64,000 nucleotides of DNA from Xylophilus sp. GW821-FHT01B05. GTDB lineage: Bacteria; Pseudomonadota; Gammaproteobacteria; Burkholderiales; Burkholderiaceae_C. The notes under the pieces are model-generated. The model was not told the DNA's origin. It made no database searches and saw only the letters and a list, made by a program, of their open reading frames with translations. The position numbers and the translations under genes are program-made. Numbering within the stretch: the stretch's first letter is position 1; every line of letters starts with the position of its first letter. Where the stretch lies: positions 5,642,001-5,706,000 of the forward strand of contig CP152408.1 in assembly GCA_038961845.1 (NCBI GenBank), read 5' to 3'. Positions 1-9,095 of the stretch are shown here, piece after piece.

Positions 1-364
1 GCTGGTGGTGGCCACGGTGGGTTTTGTCGGCAAGCTGTTTGCCGATGCGATCGAAGAGATCTCGCCCAAGCAGATCGAGGCGGTGCGCGCCACCGGCGCA
101 TCGTTCGCCAACGTGGTGCTGTTTGGCGTGCTGCCGCAGGTGATGGGCCGCTTCGTCGGCTTTGCCACCTACCAGCTCGACTCCAACCTGCGCAACTCCA
201 CCATGGTGGGCATCGTCGGCGCGGGCGGCATTGGCGGTGCGCTGTTCTCCGCCTTCCTGCGCTTTGAATACAGCTTTGTCTGCACCATCCTGGCCACGGT
301 GATCGCCATCATCGTCGTCGGGGAAATCGTGGTGAACGCCACGCGAAAGGCCTTGAATGTCTAG
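1..364 (+). CDS. phnE: Phosphonate ABC transporter permease PhnE (3' part only)
   Basis: This is the C-terminal part (about 120 residues) of an inner-membrane permease; its 5' end lies outside the window, and the reading frame runs in from base 2. The residues match the PhnE family: a cytoplasmic coupling loop of EAxxATG...LPQVM type, then GIVGAGGIGGAL and two hydrophobic segments. In the family such proteins form the channel of an ABC importer for phosphonates with PhnC (ATPase) and PhnD (binding protein), which would lie upstream. The stop codon overlaps the next gene by 8 bases, so the two permeases are probably translated together. The exact substrate (phosphonate, phosphite or similar) cannot be told from the sequence. 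Confidence 0.88.
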   Translation, partial: LVVATVGFVGKLFADAIEEISPKQIEAVRATGASFANVVLFGVLPQVMGRFVGFATYQLDSNLRNSTMVGIVGAGGIGGALFSAFLRFEYSFVCTILATVIAIIVVGEIVVNATRKALNV

Positions 365-1187
365 CCCCGCCCTCCTGCCTGCTGCTGCTGCGGCCGCCGC
401 GCCGCGCCAGTGGCAGCGCTTCTCGCTCGGCCAGCGGCTGCTGCGCTACGCGGTGACGCTGCTGGTCGTCTGGGCCGTGGTGCAGTCGGCGCGCACGGTC
501 GAGGTGATCCCGGAGTTCCTCGTCGATGCGCCCGAGCAGATGGTCGACATGCTGCAGCGCATGTGGCCGGTGGACTGGTCGCACTACCCGGCGGTGGTGC
601 ACGCAGCCCTGGTCGAGACGCTGCACATGGCCACGCTCGGCACCCTGCTGTCGCTGGCGCTGGCGATCCCGCTGGGCCTGCTGGTGGCCGGCAACGTCAC
701 CCGCAACCGCGCGCTGAACTTCGCGGCGCGCGTGGTGCTGGTGGCCAGCCGCTCGGTCAACTCGCTGGTCTGGGCGCTGCTGTTCGTGGCGATCTTCGGG
801 CCCGGGCCGCTGGCCGGCATGTTCGCCATTGCCTTCCGCTCGGTGGGCTTTGTCGGCAAGCTGCTGGGCGAGGCGATCGAGCAGGCGCCGCGCGGCCCGA
901 TCGAGGCGCTGCAGGCCGCGGGCGCCTCCACTTCCGCGCAGATCTGGTACGGCTACTGGCCGCAGGTCAAGCCGGCCTTCTGGTCGGTGGTGCTGCTGCG
1001 CTGGGACATCAATGTGCGCGAGTCCGGCGTGCTTGGCCTGGTGGGCGCAGGCGGCATCGGCGTGGCGCTGGACACCGCACTCAACCTGTTCCAGTGGACC
1101 CAGGTGGCGGTGATCCTGATCGCGGTCTTTGCCGTGGTGGTGCTGGCCGAGGTGGTGGTGACCCAGGTGCGCAAGCGGGTGCTGTGA
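357..1187 (+). CDS. phnE: Phosphonate ABC transporter permease PhnE (second copy)
   Basis: A 276-residue polytopic inner-membrane protein, paralogous to the partial gene just upstream. It has an N-terminal hydrophobic segment around residues 30-48, further membrane segments from about residue 90 on, the permease coupling motif (EALQAAGAS...WPQV) near residue 180, and a VGAGGIGVAL motif near 230. The ATG lies inside the last codons of the first permease. Tandem phnE genes are common in betaproteobacterial phn importers and probably form a heterodimeric channel. It is the last gene of that operon; a long palindrome followed by T residues lies right after it and may end transcription. Confidence 0.9.
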   Translation: MSSPALLPAAAAAAAPRQWQRFSLGQRLLRYAVTLLVVWAVVQSARTVEVIPEFLVDAPEQMVDMLQRMWPVDWSHYPAVVHAALVETLHMATLGTLLSLALAIPLGLLVAGNVTRNRALNFAARVVLVASRSVNSLVWALLFVAIFGPGPLAGMFAIAFRSVGFVGKLLGEAIEQAPRGPIEALQAAGASTSAQIWYGYWPQVKPAFWSVVLLRWDINVRESGVLGLVGAGGIGVALDTALNLFQWTQVAVILIAVFAVVVLAEVVVTQVRKRVL

Positions 1188-1206
1188 CGCCGCGCCAGGT
1201 TTTTTG

Positions 1207-1310
1207 GTAACTACTCACCCCCGTTCGCCCTGAGCCTGTCGAAGGGCTTGGTGATGCGTGGCAGGGCTTCGACAAGCTCAGCCCGAACGGTGTGGGGGCT
1301 GAGTAGTTAC
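1207..1310. repeat. Long imperfect palindrome, REP-like, possible terminator
   Basis: The outer arms GTAACTACTC (1207-1216) and GAGTAGTTAC (1301-1310) are exact reverse complements. Inside them a second pair, GTTCGCCCTGAGCCTGTCGA and its near complement ending GCCCGAACGG, continues the fold. A GTTTTTTG tract follows the right arm, so on the + strand it has the look of a rho-independent terminator for the phn operon. The GCTTCGACAAGCTCAGCCC core resembles REP-type palindromes scattered in many proteobacterial genomes. Confidence 0.6.
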
Positions 1311-1318
1311 GTTTTTTG

Positions 1319-1372
1319 AACAAAAAGTGGCTTAAGCCCAGGTGGGTCCTGGGCTTATAGCTATCAAATAAG
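1319..1372. repeat. Dispersed repeat family A, copy 1
   Basis: Arms AAGCCCAGG (1334-1342) and CCTGGGCTT (1348-1356) form a perfect 9-bp stem with a 5-base loop, followed by ATAGCTAT. It sits between convergent phnE and holA, about 20 bases past the holA stop. The same AGCCCA...TGGGCT-TAGCTAT unit recurs at six other intergenic sites in this window. Confidence 0.75.
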
Positions 1373-1377
1373 GAGCA

Positions 1378-2463
1378 TCAAGCGCCGGCGCGCGCAGGCG
1401 TCGCGGCGCAGGCCCGGCACAGGCCCTGGGCCAGCCGGTGCAGCGCCTGCCAGCCGTTGCGCGGCCAGCCTTCCTGCGGCAGGCCTTTGACGATGCCGTC
1501 GACCTGGTGCGCGGCCTGCAGCAGACGGGCCAGCGTGCGCGCATCGAGCCGGGGCAGCACGCGCTCGAACAGGCGCTCGCGCGGGCCCCAGATGCGCTGC
1601 TCGCGCAGCGCCATCGGCAGCGGGCGGCCCGCAGACATCGCGTCTTTCACGCGCTTCAGGGCGCGGATGTCTTCGGCCAGGGTGTAGTGCACCAGCACCT
1701 CGGCCTCGCCCTCGGCCTGCAGGCCGTCGAGCATGCGCTGCACCCGCGCCGCCTGGCCGCCCAGCACCGCCTCTGATAGCTTGAAGACGTCGTAGCGCGC
1801 CACATTGGCCACCGCCGCCTCGACCTGCTCCTGCGTCAGCACGCAGGGCGTGCCGGGCACGGCCGGGTAGAGCAGCGCGAGCTTCTGGATCTCCTGGTGC
1901 GCCGCGAGCAAATTGCCCTCGACCCGGTCGGCAAAGAACTGCAGCGTGCGCTGGCCTTCATCGCCGGCCGCCACCTGCTGGCCCTGGCGCTGCAGGCGCT
2001 GGGCGATCCACTGCGGCAGCGCGCCGCGCTCCACCGGGTCGATCTGCAGCGTGACGCCGGCGTTCTCCAGCGCCATGAACCAGGCGCCGGTGCGCGTCGC
2101 CTTGTCCAGGCGCGGCAGCATGACCAGGGTCAGCGTGCCCTCTTGCCCGGCGGCGCCAGCGGCCAGTTGCTGCAGCGCGGCGCTGCCGTCCTTGCCCGGC
2201 TTGCCGGAGGGGATGCGGATCTCGACGATCTGGCGCTCGGCAAACAGCGAGAGCGAGCCGCCGGCGGCCAGCACCTCGCTCCAGTCGAAATGCGCGCCAG
2301 CCACGGTGTAGACGGTGCGCTCAGCCGGGCCGAGCGCGCGCGCGGCCGCGCGGATGGCGTCGGCCGCCTCCTGCTGCAGCAGCGGCTCGTCGCCATGCAG
2401 CACATAGAGCGGGCGCAAGCCCTTTTGCAGATGGGCGGCGAGCTGGGCCGGGGCCAGTTGCAT
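1378..2463 (-). CDS. holA: DNA polymerase III subunit delta
   Basis: A 361-residue protein of the HolA family, which as part of the clamp loader (with delta-prime and gamma/tau) binds and opens the beta sliding clamp during chromosome replication in the cytoplasm. The N-terminus (LYVLHGDEPLLQQEAADAIR) is the typical start of the delta AAA+-like domain, and the three-domain length fits the family (E. coli 343). As usual for delta, no functional Walker A motif is apparent. It follows lptE and leuS on the same strand, the conserved beta-proteobacterial order leuS-lptE-holA. A repeat of family B separates it from lptE, and family A copy 1 follows its stop. Confidence 0.95.
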   Translation of the reverse strand: MQLAPAQLAAHLQKGLRPLYVLHGDEPLLQQEAADAIRAAARALGPAERTVYTVAGAHFDWSEVLAAGGSLSLFAERQIVEIRIPSGKPGKDGSAALQQLAAGAAGQEGTLTLVMLPRLDKATRTGAWFMALENAGVTLQIDPVERGALPQWIAQRLQRQGQQVAAGDEGQRTLQFFADRVEGNLLAAHQEIQKLALLYPAVPGTPCVLTQEQVEAAVANVARYDVFKLSEAVLGGQAARVQRMLDGLQAEGEAEVLVHYTLAEDIRALKRVKDAMSAGRPLPMALREQRIWGPRERLFERVLPRLDARTLARLLQAAHQVDGIVKGLPQEGWPRNGWQALHRLAQGLCRACAATPARAGA

Positions 2464-2496
2464 ATCAGTGCCCCGCCATGGCGTTGCACGATGCGC

Positions 2497-2597
2497 GGCC
2501 CAATGCCAAGAACACCGCGGAACCGGCTCCGCCGGGCCGCTGGTGTTGCCCCCTGCAAGGGGGTTGGCGAAGACGCGAAGCGCGAAGCCTGGGGGTC
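2497..2597. repeat. Dispersed repeat family B, copy 1
   Basis: This roughly 100-bp GC-rich unit contains a CGGAACCGGCTCCGCCGGGC block, then CCCCCTGCAAGGGGG (a hairpin) and TTGGCGAAGACGCGAAGC, ending in CCTGGGGG. It fills the lptE-holA gap. Very similar units lie at 8986-9083 (inverted) and 41196-41296. No protein-coding signal was seen in it. Confidence 0.7.
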
Positions 2598-3099
2598 ATA
2601 TAGTTTTTACAGCAGCAAGGCGCCGCATGATTTGCTGCACCACGTCGGTCTGCATGCTGCGGTAGATCAGCTGCGCTTCGGCTTCCTTGGCCAGGGCCAG
2701 GGTTTCGTCGTAGCTCTGGTCCTGCTGCATGAGGATCTCGGTCGGCGCCAGCAGTTCGCGGTCGTCCGGCGAGCGCAGGCGAAAGCGCACGCGTATGCGC
2801 AGCTGGAACTCGCGCACCTGGCCGGCCGAGTTGTAGCCCAGCACCACGCGTTCGCGCTGGTCCTGCAGCACCTCCAGGATGACCTGCGCGTTGTCGCGCT
2901 GGGCGATGTCGCGGATCACGGTGATCTTGCCGCCCGACTCCAGGTTGCGCCGCAGCTCGATGCCGAAGGATGAGTTGGTCGCCAGGTAGATGCTGGAGAA
3001 GGCGAAGTTGGGCGCCTGCCGCAGATGGAAGCCGCAGCCGGCCAGGCCACCCGCCGAGGCAAGGACCACAAGAGAAGAGGCAAAGGCGCGTCGCTGCAT
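2596..3099 (-). CDS. lptE: LPS-assembly lipoprotein LptE
   Basis: A 167-residue outer-membrane lipoprotein that plugs the LptD barrel and helps insert lipopolysaccharide into the outer leaflet. The N-terminus has a signal peptide ending in a lipobox LAGC (Cys22), followed by GFHLRQAP, characteristic of LptE/RlpB. The chosen start is the ATG at 3099, because GGAG lies 8 bases before it; a TTG in frame at 3117 overlapping the leuS stop is a weaker alternative. It lies immediately after leuS and before holA, as in most Burkholderiales. Confidence 0.93.
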   Translation of the reverse strand: MQRRAFASSLVVLASAGGLAGCGFHLRQAPNFAFSSIYLATNSSFGIELRRNLESGGKITVIRDIAQRDNAQVILEVLQDQRERVVLGYNSAGQVREFQLRIRVRFRLRSPDDRELLAPTEILMQQDQSYDETLALAKEAEAQLIYRSMQTDVVQQIMRRLAAVKTI

Positions 3100-3113
3100 G
3101 CTGCGGCTCCGGT

Positions 3114-5792
3114 TCAAATGACGATGTTGACCAAACGGCCAGGCACCACCACGATCTTCTTGGGGGCGGCACCAGCGGCCAGCTTGCGGTACTCCTCATT
3201 GGCCAGCGCGGCCTGCTCGATCACCTCTTTGGAGGCGCCGGCCGGCACGCGGATCGCGCCGCGCAGCTTGCCGTTGACCTGCAGCATCAGCTCGATCTCG
3301 TCCTGCTGCAGGGCGGATTCATCCACCACCGGCCAGGGCGCATCGAGCAGATCGCCCAATTCGCCGGCATAGCCCAACTGCGACCAGAGCGTGTGCGTGA
3401 GGTGCGGCGTGGCTGGGTAGAGCACGCGCAGCAGGATGCCAAAGCCTTCGATCAGCGCCACTTCAGCGCCCGGCGTGCCGGTGGACTTGAAGCTTTCCAG
3501 CGCATTGAGCAGCTTCATCGCGCCAGAGACGACGGTGTTGTACTGCATGCGCTGGTAGTCGTAGTCCACCTGCTTGAGCACGGTGTGGACTTCCAGGCGC
3601 AGGGCCTTGGCTTCCTTGCCAAACTTTACGTCTTTCAGGGCTTTAGCCCCCGCTACGCTTAGGCTGGCAGCTACAGAATCAATAGCAGAAAGCTTGGCAC
3701 CGAAGTTCCAGACGCGGCGCAGGAAGCGGTAGCTGCCCTCGACCGCAGCGTCGTTCCACTCCAGCGTGGCTTCGGGCGGCGCGGTGAACATGGTGTAGAG
3801 CCGCGCGGTGTCGGCGCCGTACTTGCTGATCAGGTCCTGCGGGTCGACGCCGTTGTTCTTGGACTTGGACATGGTGCCCACGCCCTCGTAGTCGATGGCG
3901 GTACCCACCGGCAGCGCGCCCACGGCATTGACCAGCTTGGCGCCAATGACCTTGCCGGCCTCGTCCAGCACATGCTCGACGTCATGCGGCCAGAAGTATT
4001 CCTTGCCGCCCTTCTCGGTGCGGCGCGAGTAGATGTGGTTGAGCACCATACCCTGCGTGAGCAGCTTGGCAAAGGGCTCGTCGACCTTGACCAAGTCCAG
4101 GTCGCGCATGACCTTGGTCCAGAAGCGGGCGTAGAGCAAGTGCAGGATCGCGTGCTCGATGCCGCCGATGTACTGGTCCATCGGCATCCAGTAGTCGGCG
4201 CCCGCGCCGACCATGGCCTGCTCGTTCTTCGGGTCGCAATAGCGCATGAAGTACCAGGACGAGTCCACGAAGGTGTCCATGGTGTCGGTCTCGCGCCGCG
4301 CCGGCTTGCCGCAATGCGGGCAGACGACGCCAGCGTGAAAGCCTTCGTGCTTGTGCAGCGGGTTGCCCGAGCCATCCGGGATGCAGTCCTGCGGCAGCAC
4401 CACCGGCAGGTCTTTCTCAGGCACCGGCACGGCGCCGCAGTCTTCGCAATGGATGATGGGGATCGGCGTGCCCCAGTAGCGCTGGCGGCTCACGCCCCAG
4501 TCACGCAGGCGCCAGGTGGTCTTCTTCTCGCCCAGGCCCTTGGCCTGCAGCGCATGGACGACGGCATCGACCGCCTCCTGGTAGGGCAGGCCGCTGAAGC
4601 TGTCGGAATTGATGGTGACGCCGCGCTGCTTGTCACCGTACCAGTCCTGCCAGCGGTGGTAGTCGTAGTGCTCGCCGTCGACCAGCACCACCTGCTTGAT
4701 CTCGATGCCGTACTGCAGCGCAAAGGCAAAGTCGCGCTCATCGTGCGCGGGCACGCCCATCACGGCGCCGTCGCCATAGGACATCAGCACGTAGTTGCCA
4801 ACCCAGACCTCGACCTGCTCGTCGGTGAACGGGTGCGTCACGGTCAGGCCGGTGCGCACGCCCTTCTTCTCCTGGGTGGCGATCTCGGCCTCGGTGGTGC
4901 CGCCAGACTTGCACTCTTCGATGAAGGCGGCCACGCTGGGCTGGGTCTTGGCCGCATGCAGCGCCAGCGGATGCTCGGGCGCAATGGCGCAGAAGGTCAC
5001 GCCCATGATGGTGTCGGCACGGGTGGTGAAGACGTAGAGCCGGCCGTCGCCGATCAGCGCACCGTCATCGCCGCGAACGTCGTGCGGGAAGGCAAAGCGC
5101 ACGCCCTGGCTCTTGCCGATCCAGTTCTCTTGCATCAGGCGCACGCGCTCGGGCCAGCCCGGCAGCTTGGTCTGGACATGGTCCAGCAGCTCTTCGGCGT
5201 AGTCGGTGATCTTCAGGTAGTAGCCCGGGATCTCGCGCTTTTCCACCACGGCGCCGGTGCGCCAGCCCTTGCCGTCGATCACTTGCTCGTTGGCCAGCAC
5301 GGTCTGGTCCACCGGGTCCCAGTTGACGACCTGGGTCTTGCGGTAGGCGATGCCCTTCTCCAGCATCTTCAGGAACAGCCACTGGTTCCACTTGTAGTAG
5401 CTGGGGTCGCAGGTGGCGACTTCGCGCGACCAGTCGATGGCCAGCCCCATCGCCTGCATCTGCTTCTTCATGTAGGCGATGTTGTCGTAGGTCCACTGCG
5501 CCGGCGGCACGCCGTTCTTCAGCGCCGCGTTCTCGGCCGGCAGGCCGAAGGCGTCCCAGCCCATGGGCATCAGGACGTTGTAGCCCTTCATGCGCAGGCT
5601 GCGGGTCAGCATGTCGTTGATGGTGTAGTTGCGCACATGACCCATGTGCAGCTTGCCGCTGGGGTAAGGCAGCATCGAGCAGGCGTAGTACTTGGGCTTG
5701 TCCGCGTTCTCGGTCACGCGGTAGGCGTCGCGGGCGGTCCAGTCGGCCTGCGCAGCGCGCTCGACCTCGGTGTGTTGGTATTTGTCTTGCAT
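3114..5792 (-). CDS. leuS: Leucyl-tRNA synthetase
   Basis: This class I aminoacyl-tRNA synthetase (892 residues from the chosen start) charges tRNA-Leu. The HIGH-type motif is HMGH at residues 49-52, the KMSKS-type motif is MSKSK at 641-645, and the intervening CP1 editing domain is complete. The chosen start gives [11 protein letters not shown], the usual family N-terminus; an upstream ATG at 5855 would add 21 residues rich in Ala and Arg that are not typical. A peculiar Ala/Ser-rich linker near residues 700-722, between the catalytic core and the anticodon-binding domain, is encoded by DNA resembling the intergenic repeat family A. It is followed closely by lptE. Confidence 0.97.
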   Translation of the reverse strand: MQDKYQHTEVERAAQADWTARDAYRVTENADKPKYYACSMLPYPSGKLHMGHVRNYTINDMLTRSLRMKGYNVLMPMGWDAFGLPAENAALKNGVPPAQWTYDNIAYMKKQMQAMGLAIDWSREVATCDPSYYKWNQWLFLKMLEKGIAYRKTQVVNWDPVDQTVLANEQVIDGKGWRTGAVVEKREIPGYYLKITDYAEELLDHVQTKLPGWPERVRLMQENWIGKSQGVRFAFPHDVRGDDGALIGDGRLYVFTTRADTIMGVTFCAIAPEHPLALHAAKTQPSVAAFIEECKSGGTTEAEIATQEKKGVRTGLTVTHPFTDEQVEVWVGNYVLMSYGDGAVMGVPAHDERDFAFALQYGIEIKQVVLVDGEHYDYHRWQDWYGDKQRGVTINSDSFSGLPYQEAVDAVVHALQAKGLGEKKTTWRLRDWGVSRQRYWGTPIPIIHCEDCGAVPVPEKDLPVVLPQDCIPDGSGNPLHKHEGFHAGVVCPHCGKPARRETDTMDTFVDSSWYFMRYCDPKNEQAMVGAGADYWMPMDQYIGGIEHAILHLLYARFWTKVMRDLDLVKVDEPFAKLLTQGMVLNHIYSRRTEKGGKEYFWPHDVEHVLDEAGKVIGAKLVNAVGALPVGTAIDYEGVGTMSKSKNNGVDPQDLISKYGADTARLYTMFTAPPEATLEWNDAAVEGSYRFLRRVWNFGAKLSAIDSVAASLSVAGAKALKDVKFGKEAKALRLEVHTVLKQVDYDYQRMQYNTVVSGAMKLLNALESFKSTGTPGAEVALIEGFGILLRVLYPATPHLTHTLWSQLGYAGELGDLLDAPWPVVDESALQQDEIELMLQVNGKLRGAIRVPAGASKEVIEQAALANEEYRKLAAGAAPKKIVVVPGRLVNIVI
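3628..3690. repeat. Diverged family A repeat inside leuS
   Basis: Read on the minus strand, this stretch has TAGCTGCCAGCC, a variable middle, then GGGGGCTAAAGCCC. It aligns unit by unit with the intergenic copies (TAGCTACTAGCC ... TGGGCTAGAGGCC at 63460). It is in frame with leuS and codes for the Ser/Ala/Val-rich linker that joins two LeuRS domains. Confidence 0.55.
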
Positions 5793-5867
5793 GGAAACGG
5801 TGGGTTTGCCGGCGCCCGCTGCGCGGCGCTCGGCACGAGCCGCAGACGGCGGCATGACGCCGCGATT

Positions 5868-6308
5868 TTAGGGTTTCCGCCCGGCGGGTGCCGCAACAGC
5901 CGGGTCGGCCATGAAGCCGATGCGCGTGAGGCCTGCCTTCTGCGCCAGGCCCAGCACCTCGACCACGCGGCCGTAAGGCACGCCGGCATCGGCGCGCAGC
6001 TGTAGTTCGGTGGCCGGATCAGCCCGCGCGGCATCGGCAAAACGCGCCGCCACGGCCTCGACGGCCACCGGCTTGTCGTCCAGGAACACCTGGCCGGATT
6101 TGTCCATCACCACCGCCAGGGATGCCGGCTTGCTCACCGGCGCGGCGGAAGCCGCCTGGGGCAGGTCGAGCCGGATGCTGCTGGCCAGCAGGGGCGCGGT
6201 CAGCAGGAAGACCACCACCAGCACCAGCATCACATCCACCAGCGGCGTGACGTTGATGTCGCTGAGGGGCGCGCTGCTGGCGCCGCGGTCGAGACGTCCG
6301 AAGGCCAT
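5868..6308 (-). CDS. exbD: Biopolymer transport protein ExbD/TolR family
   Basis: A 146-residue protein with a short cytoplasmic N-terminus, one membrane segment (about residues 23-41) and a periplasmic domain. The sequence DINVTPLVDVMLVL carries the conserved membrane Asp (Asp25) that conducts protons in ExbD and TolR. With the ExbB-like protein encoded just upstream it would form a proton-motive-force stator powering either TonB-dependent uptake or the Tol-Pal system. No tonB or tolA lies nearby, so the two roles cannot be separated; the pairing and position next to dapB and leuS recur in Comamonadaceae. Confidence 0.9.
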   Translation of the reverse strand: MAFGRLDRGASSAPLSDINVTPLVDVMLVLVVVFLLTAPLLASSIRLDLPQAASAAPVSKPASLAVVMDKSGQVFLDDKPVAVEAVAARFADAARADPATELQLRADAGVPYGRVVEVLGLAQKAGLTRIGFMADPAVAAPAGRKP

Positions 6309-6323
6309 GGTGCGGCGGCCGGC

Positions 6324-6971
6324 TCAGCCCGGCGGCAGCTCCGGCAGGTCGCGCAGGTCCTGCGCGAAGCCTTCGAGAGCCGCCTCGATGCGCGTGATGC
6401 GGCGGCCAAACAGGTTGTAGGCCAGCACCGCAGGAATGGCCACGGCCAGGCCGGCGGCCGTCATCACCAGGGCCTCGCCCACCGGGCCGGCGATGCGCTC
6501 GATGGTGATCTGGCCGGCACCGGCGATATCGACCAGCGCACGGTGGATGCCCCAGACCGTGCCGAGCAGGCCCACAAACGGGGCAATCGCGCCCACCGTG
6601 GCCAACAGCACCTGGCCAAACTGCAGGCGGCCCAGGACCGCGTGCAGGACATCGCGCAGCACCCGGGTGCGCCGCTGCTGGCGGTCGCCGGTGCCCGCCA
6701 AGCCCGGTGTTGCAGCCAGTGGCGCCAGGGCTGCCAGGAAGGGAGTGACCAGCGCATGCCGGTCGAAGGTTGCCACGGCGCGATGGGCATCCGCCAGCGA
6801 GTTGGCCTGCCAGAAAGCGGCGGTGCCGCGTGCCACGTCGGCCACGGCGCGCTGCAGCAACCAGAGCTTCCAGGCAATCACCACCCAGCTCGCCACCGAC
6901 AGCACCAGCAAGCCAATCGCGACGCTGCGCGAAACGGCATCACCTTCGATCAGGAAGCGCGCCGCGTTCAT
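6324..6971 (-). CDS. exbB: MotA/TolQ/ExbB proton channel family protein
   Basis: A 215-residue inner-membrane protein with three expected membrane spans: one near residues 16-36 and two in the conserved C-terminal part, which contains the family motif GAIAPFVGLLGTVWGI and GPVGEALVMTAAGLAVAIPAV. It partners the ExbD/TolR-like protein whose gene starts 15 bases downstream. The start at 6971 follows the dapB stop by 8 bases; the longer frame upstream is antisense-like in composition and overlaps dapB, so it was not used. Energy transducer for outer-membrane processes; partner identity unknown. Confidence 0.9.
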   Translation of the reverse strand: MNAARFLIEGDAVSRSVAIGLLVLSVASWVVIAWKLWLLQRAVADVARGTAAFWQANSLADAHRAVATFDRHALVTPFLAALAPLAATPGLAGTGDRQQRRTRVLRDVLHAVLGRLQFGQVLLATVGAIAPFVGLLGTVWGIHRALVDIAGAGQITIERIAGPVGEALVMTAAGLAVAIPAVLAYNLFGRRITRIEAALEGFAQDLRDLPELPPG

Positions 6972-6979
6972 CGCACCGC

Positions 6980-7813
6980 TCAGCCGTGCAGGCCCAGCAC
7001 ATCGAACATGTCGTAGAGGCCCGGCTTCTTGCCAGCCAGGAAGCGCACCGCACGCAGGCTGCCCTGGGCGTAGCCGGCGCGGCTGGAGGCCTTGTGCGAG
7101 ATCTCGATGCGCTCGCCGGTGCCGGCGAACAGCACCGTGTGGTCGCCCACGATGTCGCCACCGCGAATGGCGGCAAAGCCGATGCTGGAGGGATCGCGCT
7201 CGCCGGTAACGCCCTCGCGTGCATAGACCGCGCATTCGTCGAGCGAGCGGCCAAGCGCGCTGGCAATCACCTCGCCCATCTTCAGCGCCGTGCCCGAGGG
7301 CGCATCCACCTTGTGGCGGTGGTGGGCCTCCAGGATCTCGATGTCATAGCCGGTGGACAAGGCCTTGGCAGCCATCTCCAGCAGCTTGAGCGTGACGTTC
7401 ACGCCCACGCTCATATTGGGCGCCATGACGATGGGAATGTCGCGCGCGGCAGCCGCAATGTCTGCCTTCTGCGCCGCGGTAAAACCGGTGGTGCCGATCA
7501 CCAGCGCCACGCCGCGCTCACGGCAGGCCGCCAGGTGCGCCATCGTGCCTTCCGGGCGGGTGAAGTCGATCAGCGCATCCGCACCGGCCACGCCGATGGC
7601 CGGGTCTGCCGTGATCTGCACGCCGCTGGCCAGGCCCAGGAATGCAGATGCATCCGAGCCGATGGCGGGGCTGGCGGCGGCGTCCAGCGCACCGGCCAGC
7701 ACGCAGTCGTCGGCGGCACGCACCGCCTCGATCAGCATGCGGCCCATGCGGCCGGAGGCGCCGGCAATGGCCACACGGTGCCGGGCAGCGGAAGAAGAAG
7801 GCGTAGCGCTCAT
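6980..7813 (-). CDS. dapB: 4-hydroxy-tetrahydrodipicolinate reductase
   Basis: A 277-residue cytoplasmic enzyme of the lysine/diaminopimelate pathway that reduces 4-hydroxy-tetrahydrodipicolinate with NAD(P)H. The nucleotide-binding motif GASGRMGR lies at residues 18-25, the catalytic motif [15 protein letters not shown] near 160-175, and the GTTGFT motif near 106. Length and motifs are those of the family. It appears to be transcribed with bamE upstream and exbB-exbD downstream; the last gap is only 8 bases. Confidence 0.97.
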   Translation of the reverse strand: MSATPSSSAARHRVAIAGASGRMGRMLIEAVRAADDCVLAGALDAAASPAIGSDASAFLGLASGVQITADPAIGVAGADALIDFTRPEGTMAHLAACRERGVALVIGTTGFTAAQKADIAAAARDIPIVMAPNMSVGVNVTLKLLEMAAKALSTGYDIEILEAHHRHKVDAPSGTALKMGEVIASALGRSLDECAVYAREGVTGERDPSSIGFAAIRGGDIVGDHTVLFAGTGERIEISHKASSRAGYAQGSLRAVRFLAGKKPGLYDMFDVLGLHG

Positions 7814-7869
7814 GCGAATGGCATCAGGAAAAAGAGGAGGAATTGGTGCACCGCGGCGGCACCAGGTGC

Positions 7870-8436
7870 TCAGCGCCCGGTAGAGGACGATTCGAGCGGC
7901 GGGTAGCTGGTGGGCAGTGGCGGCTCGGCCGCCTGGGACGTCGCGGCATCGGGCGACGGCGCCTTGCTGGCAGGAAAGCGTTTGAGCTGCGCTTCGGTCG
8001 CCTCCAGCACCGGCGCCTTGCCGGAAGCCCGGGGCCGGGTATCGAGCTGGGCCACGAAGTCGGCTTCGCTCGGCATCTCGTCGCCCTCGAAGCGCTCAAG
8101 CAGGTCGTCCTTGAAGAACACGCTCAGGCGCCGTGCCTGGGGTTCGACATTGGGGCGCTTGATGGTGAACACATAGTCCCAGCGATCAGCGTGGAAGATG
8201 CTGGTCACCAGCGGAGTGCCCAGCACTTCGCGCACCTGCAGCCGGCTCATGCCCGTCTGCAGCGCCGCCGCTTGCTCCTTGGAGACGAAGTTGCCCTGCA
8301 CGACCTCGATCTTGTAGGGCGTCACCATGCTGGCAATGCGGTTGCTGGCACTGTCGACCGAGCCGCAGGCCGGCAGCAGAGCGCTCAGGGCGACAATGGC
8401 GCCGGCCAGGGCGCCGCTGCGGAGAAGTTCGGGCAT
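7870..8436 (-). CDS. bamE: Outer membrane protein assembly factor BamE (SmpA/OmlA)
   Basis: A 188-residue lipoprotein of the BAM complex that supports outer-membrane beta-barrel insertion. It has a signal peptide with lipobox LPAC (Cys24) and the SmpA/OmlA core ([20 protein letters not shown], then DRWDYVFT). The C-terminal tail after about residue 110 is Pro/Ala/Ser-rich and longer than in E. coli BamE (113 residues), as is usual in this order. It is divergent from fur, a conserved arrangement. A TACAAT hexamer at 8472-8467 is a plausible -10 element. Confidence 0.93.
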   Translation of the reverse strand: MPELLRSGALAGAIVALSALLPACGSVDSASNRIASMVTPYKIEVVQGNFVSKEQAAALQTGMSRLQVREVLGTPLVTSIFHADRWDYVFTIKRPNVEPQARRLSVFFKDDLLERFEGDEMPSEADFVAQLDTRPRASGKAPVLEATEAQLKRFPASKAPSPDAATSQAAEPPLPTSYPPLESSSTGR

Positions 8437-8557
8437 GGGAAGGAAGGCTGACGATATGATCGGCCCATTGTAGCGGCAGCCCCTTTTGCCGCCGTCCCGC
8501 CCACCCGCCATGCAAAATCCTTGCATGGCCGCAGTGGCAGCTTCGGAGAACCCATCC
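8437..8557. promoter_or_regulatory. Divergent bamE/fur promoter region
   Basis: The 121 bases between bamE and fur hold a TACAAT hexamer on the minus strand (8472-8467) suited to bamE. On the plus strand GGAG at 8545-8548 is the fur ribosome-binding site. No convincing 19-bp Fur box could be picked out by eye. Confidence 0.45.
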
Positions 8558-8983
8558 ATGTCCAGCAACATCGAAGACCTCAAGAGTACCGGTCTCAAGG
8601 CCACCTTGCCGCGCCTGAAGATTCTGGAAATCTTCCAGAAGGGCAAGCAGCGCCACATGACGGCCGAGGACGTGTTCCGTGTGTTGCTGGAAGAGCGCTC
8701 CGACATCGGCCTGGCTACGGTCTACCGCGTGCTGACCCAGTTCGAGCAGGCCGGCATACTGAGCCGGCGCCATTTCGAAAGCGGCAAGGCCGTCTACGAG
8801 CTCAACGAAGGCTCGCACCACGACCACTTCGTCTGCACCAGCTGCGGCAAGGTCGAGGAGTTCTACGACGCCGAGATCGAGAAGCGCCAACTGGCCGTGG
8901 CCAAGGCCATGGGCTGGCAAATGCAGGACCACGCCATGGCGCTGTACGGGCTGTGCGCCGACTGCATCAAGACAAAAGGCTAA
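8558..8983 (+). CDS. fur: Ferric uptake regulator Fur
   Basis: A 141-residue iron-dependent transcription factor: an N-terminal winged-helix domain ([11 protein letters not shown], then [12 protein letters not shown] and [16 protein letters not shown]) and a C-terminal dimerisation/metal domain with the [10 protein letters not shown] cluster and CADC at the end, the Fur metal ligands. The start ATG at 8558 has GGAG about 9 bases upstream and gives the usual N-terminus MSSNIEDLK; longer in-frame starts add low-complexity residues. It represses iron-uptake genes when loaded with Fe2+. It is divergent from bamE. Confidence 0.97.
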   Translation: MSSNIEDLKSTGLKATLPRLKILEIFQKGKQRHMTAEDVFRVLLEERSDIGLATVYRVLTQFEQAGILSRRHFESGKAVYELNEGSHHDHFVCTSCGKVEEFYDAEIEKRQLAVAKAMGWQMQDHAMALYGLCADCIKTKG

Positions 8984-8985
8984 AG

Positions 8986-9083
8986 CTCGCCCCCCAGGCT
9001 TCGCACTTCGTGTCTTCGCCAACCCCCTTCCGGGGCGGCACCTACGGCCCGGCGGAGCCGGTTCCGTGGTGCCCTTGGGCTGA
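8986..9083. repeat. Dispersed repeat family B, copy 2 (inverted)
   Basis: This is the reverse complement of the unit seen at 2497 and 41196: it starts CCCCCCAGGCTTCGCACTTC and runs to GGCGGAGCCGGTTCCG. It occupies the gap between convergent fur and hprK and may serve as their shared 3' region. Confidence 0.7.
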
Positions 9084-9095
9084 TAGGTCGGCGCC

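Noticed and set aside
3972..6005. 677-codon plus-strand frame opposite leuS
   Set aside because: Antisense to a certain gene; composition is His/Leu/Val-rich as expected from the complementary strand of a high-GC gene, with no family motif.
6972..7235. 88-codon N-terminal extension of exbB
   Set aside because: Entirely antisense-free but out-of-frame overlap with dapB; Arg-rich and without similarity. The ATG at 6971 gives a normal ExbB.
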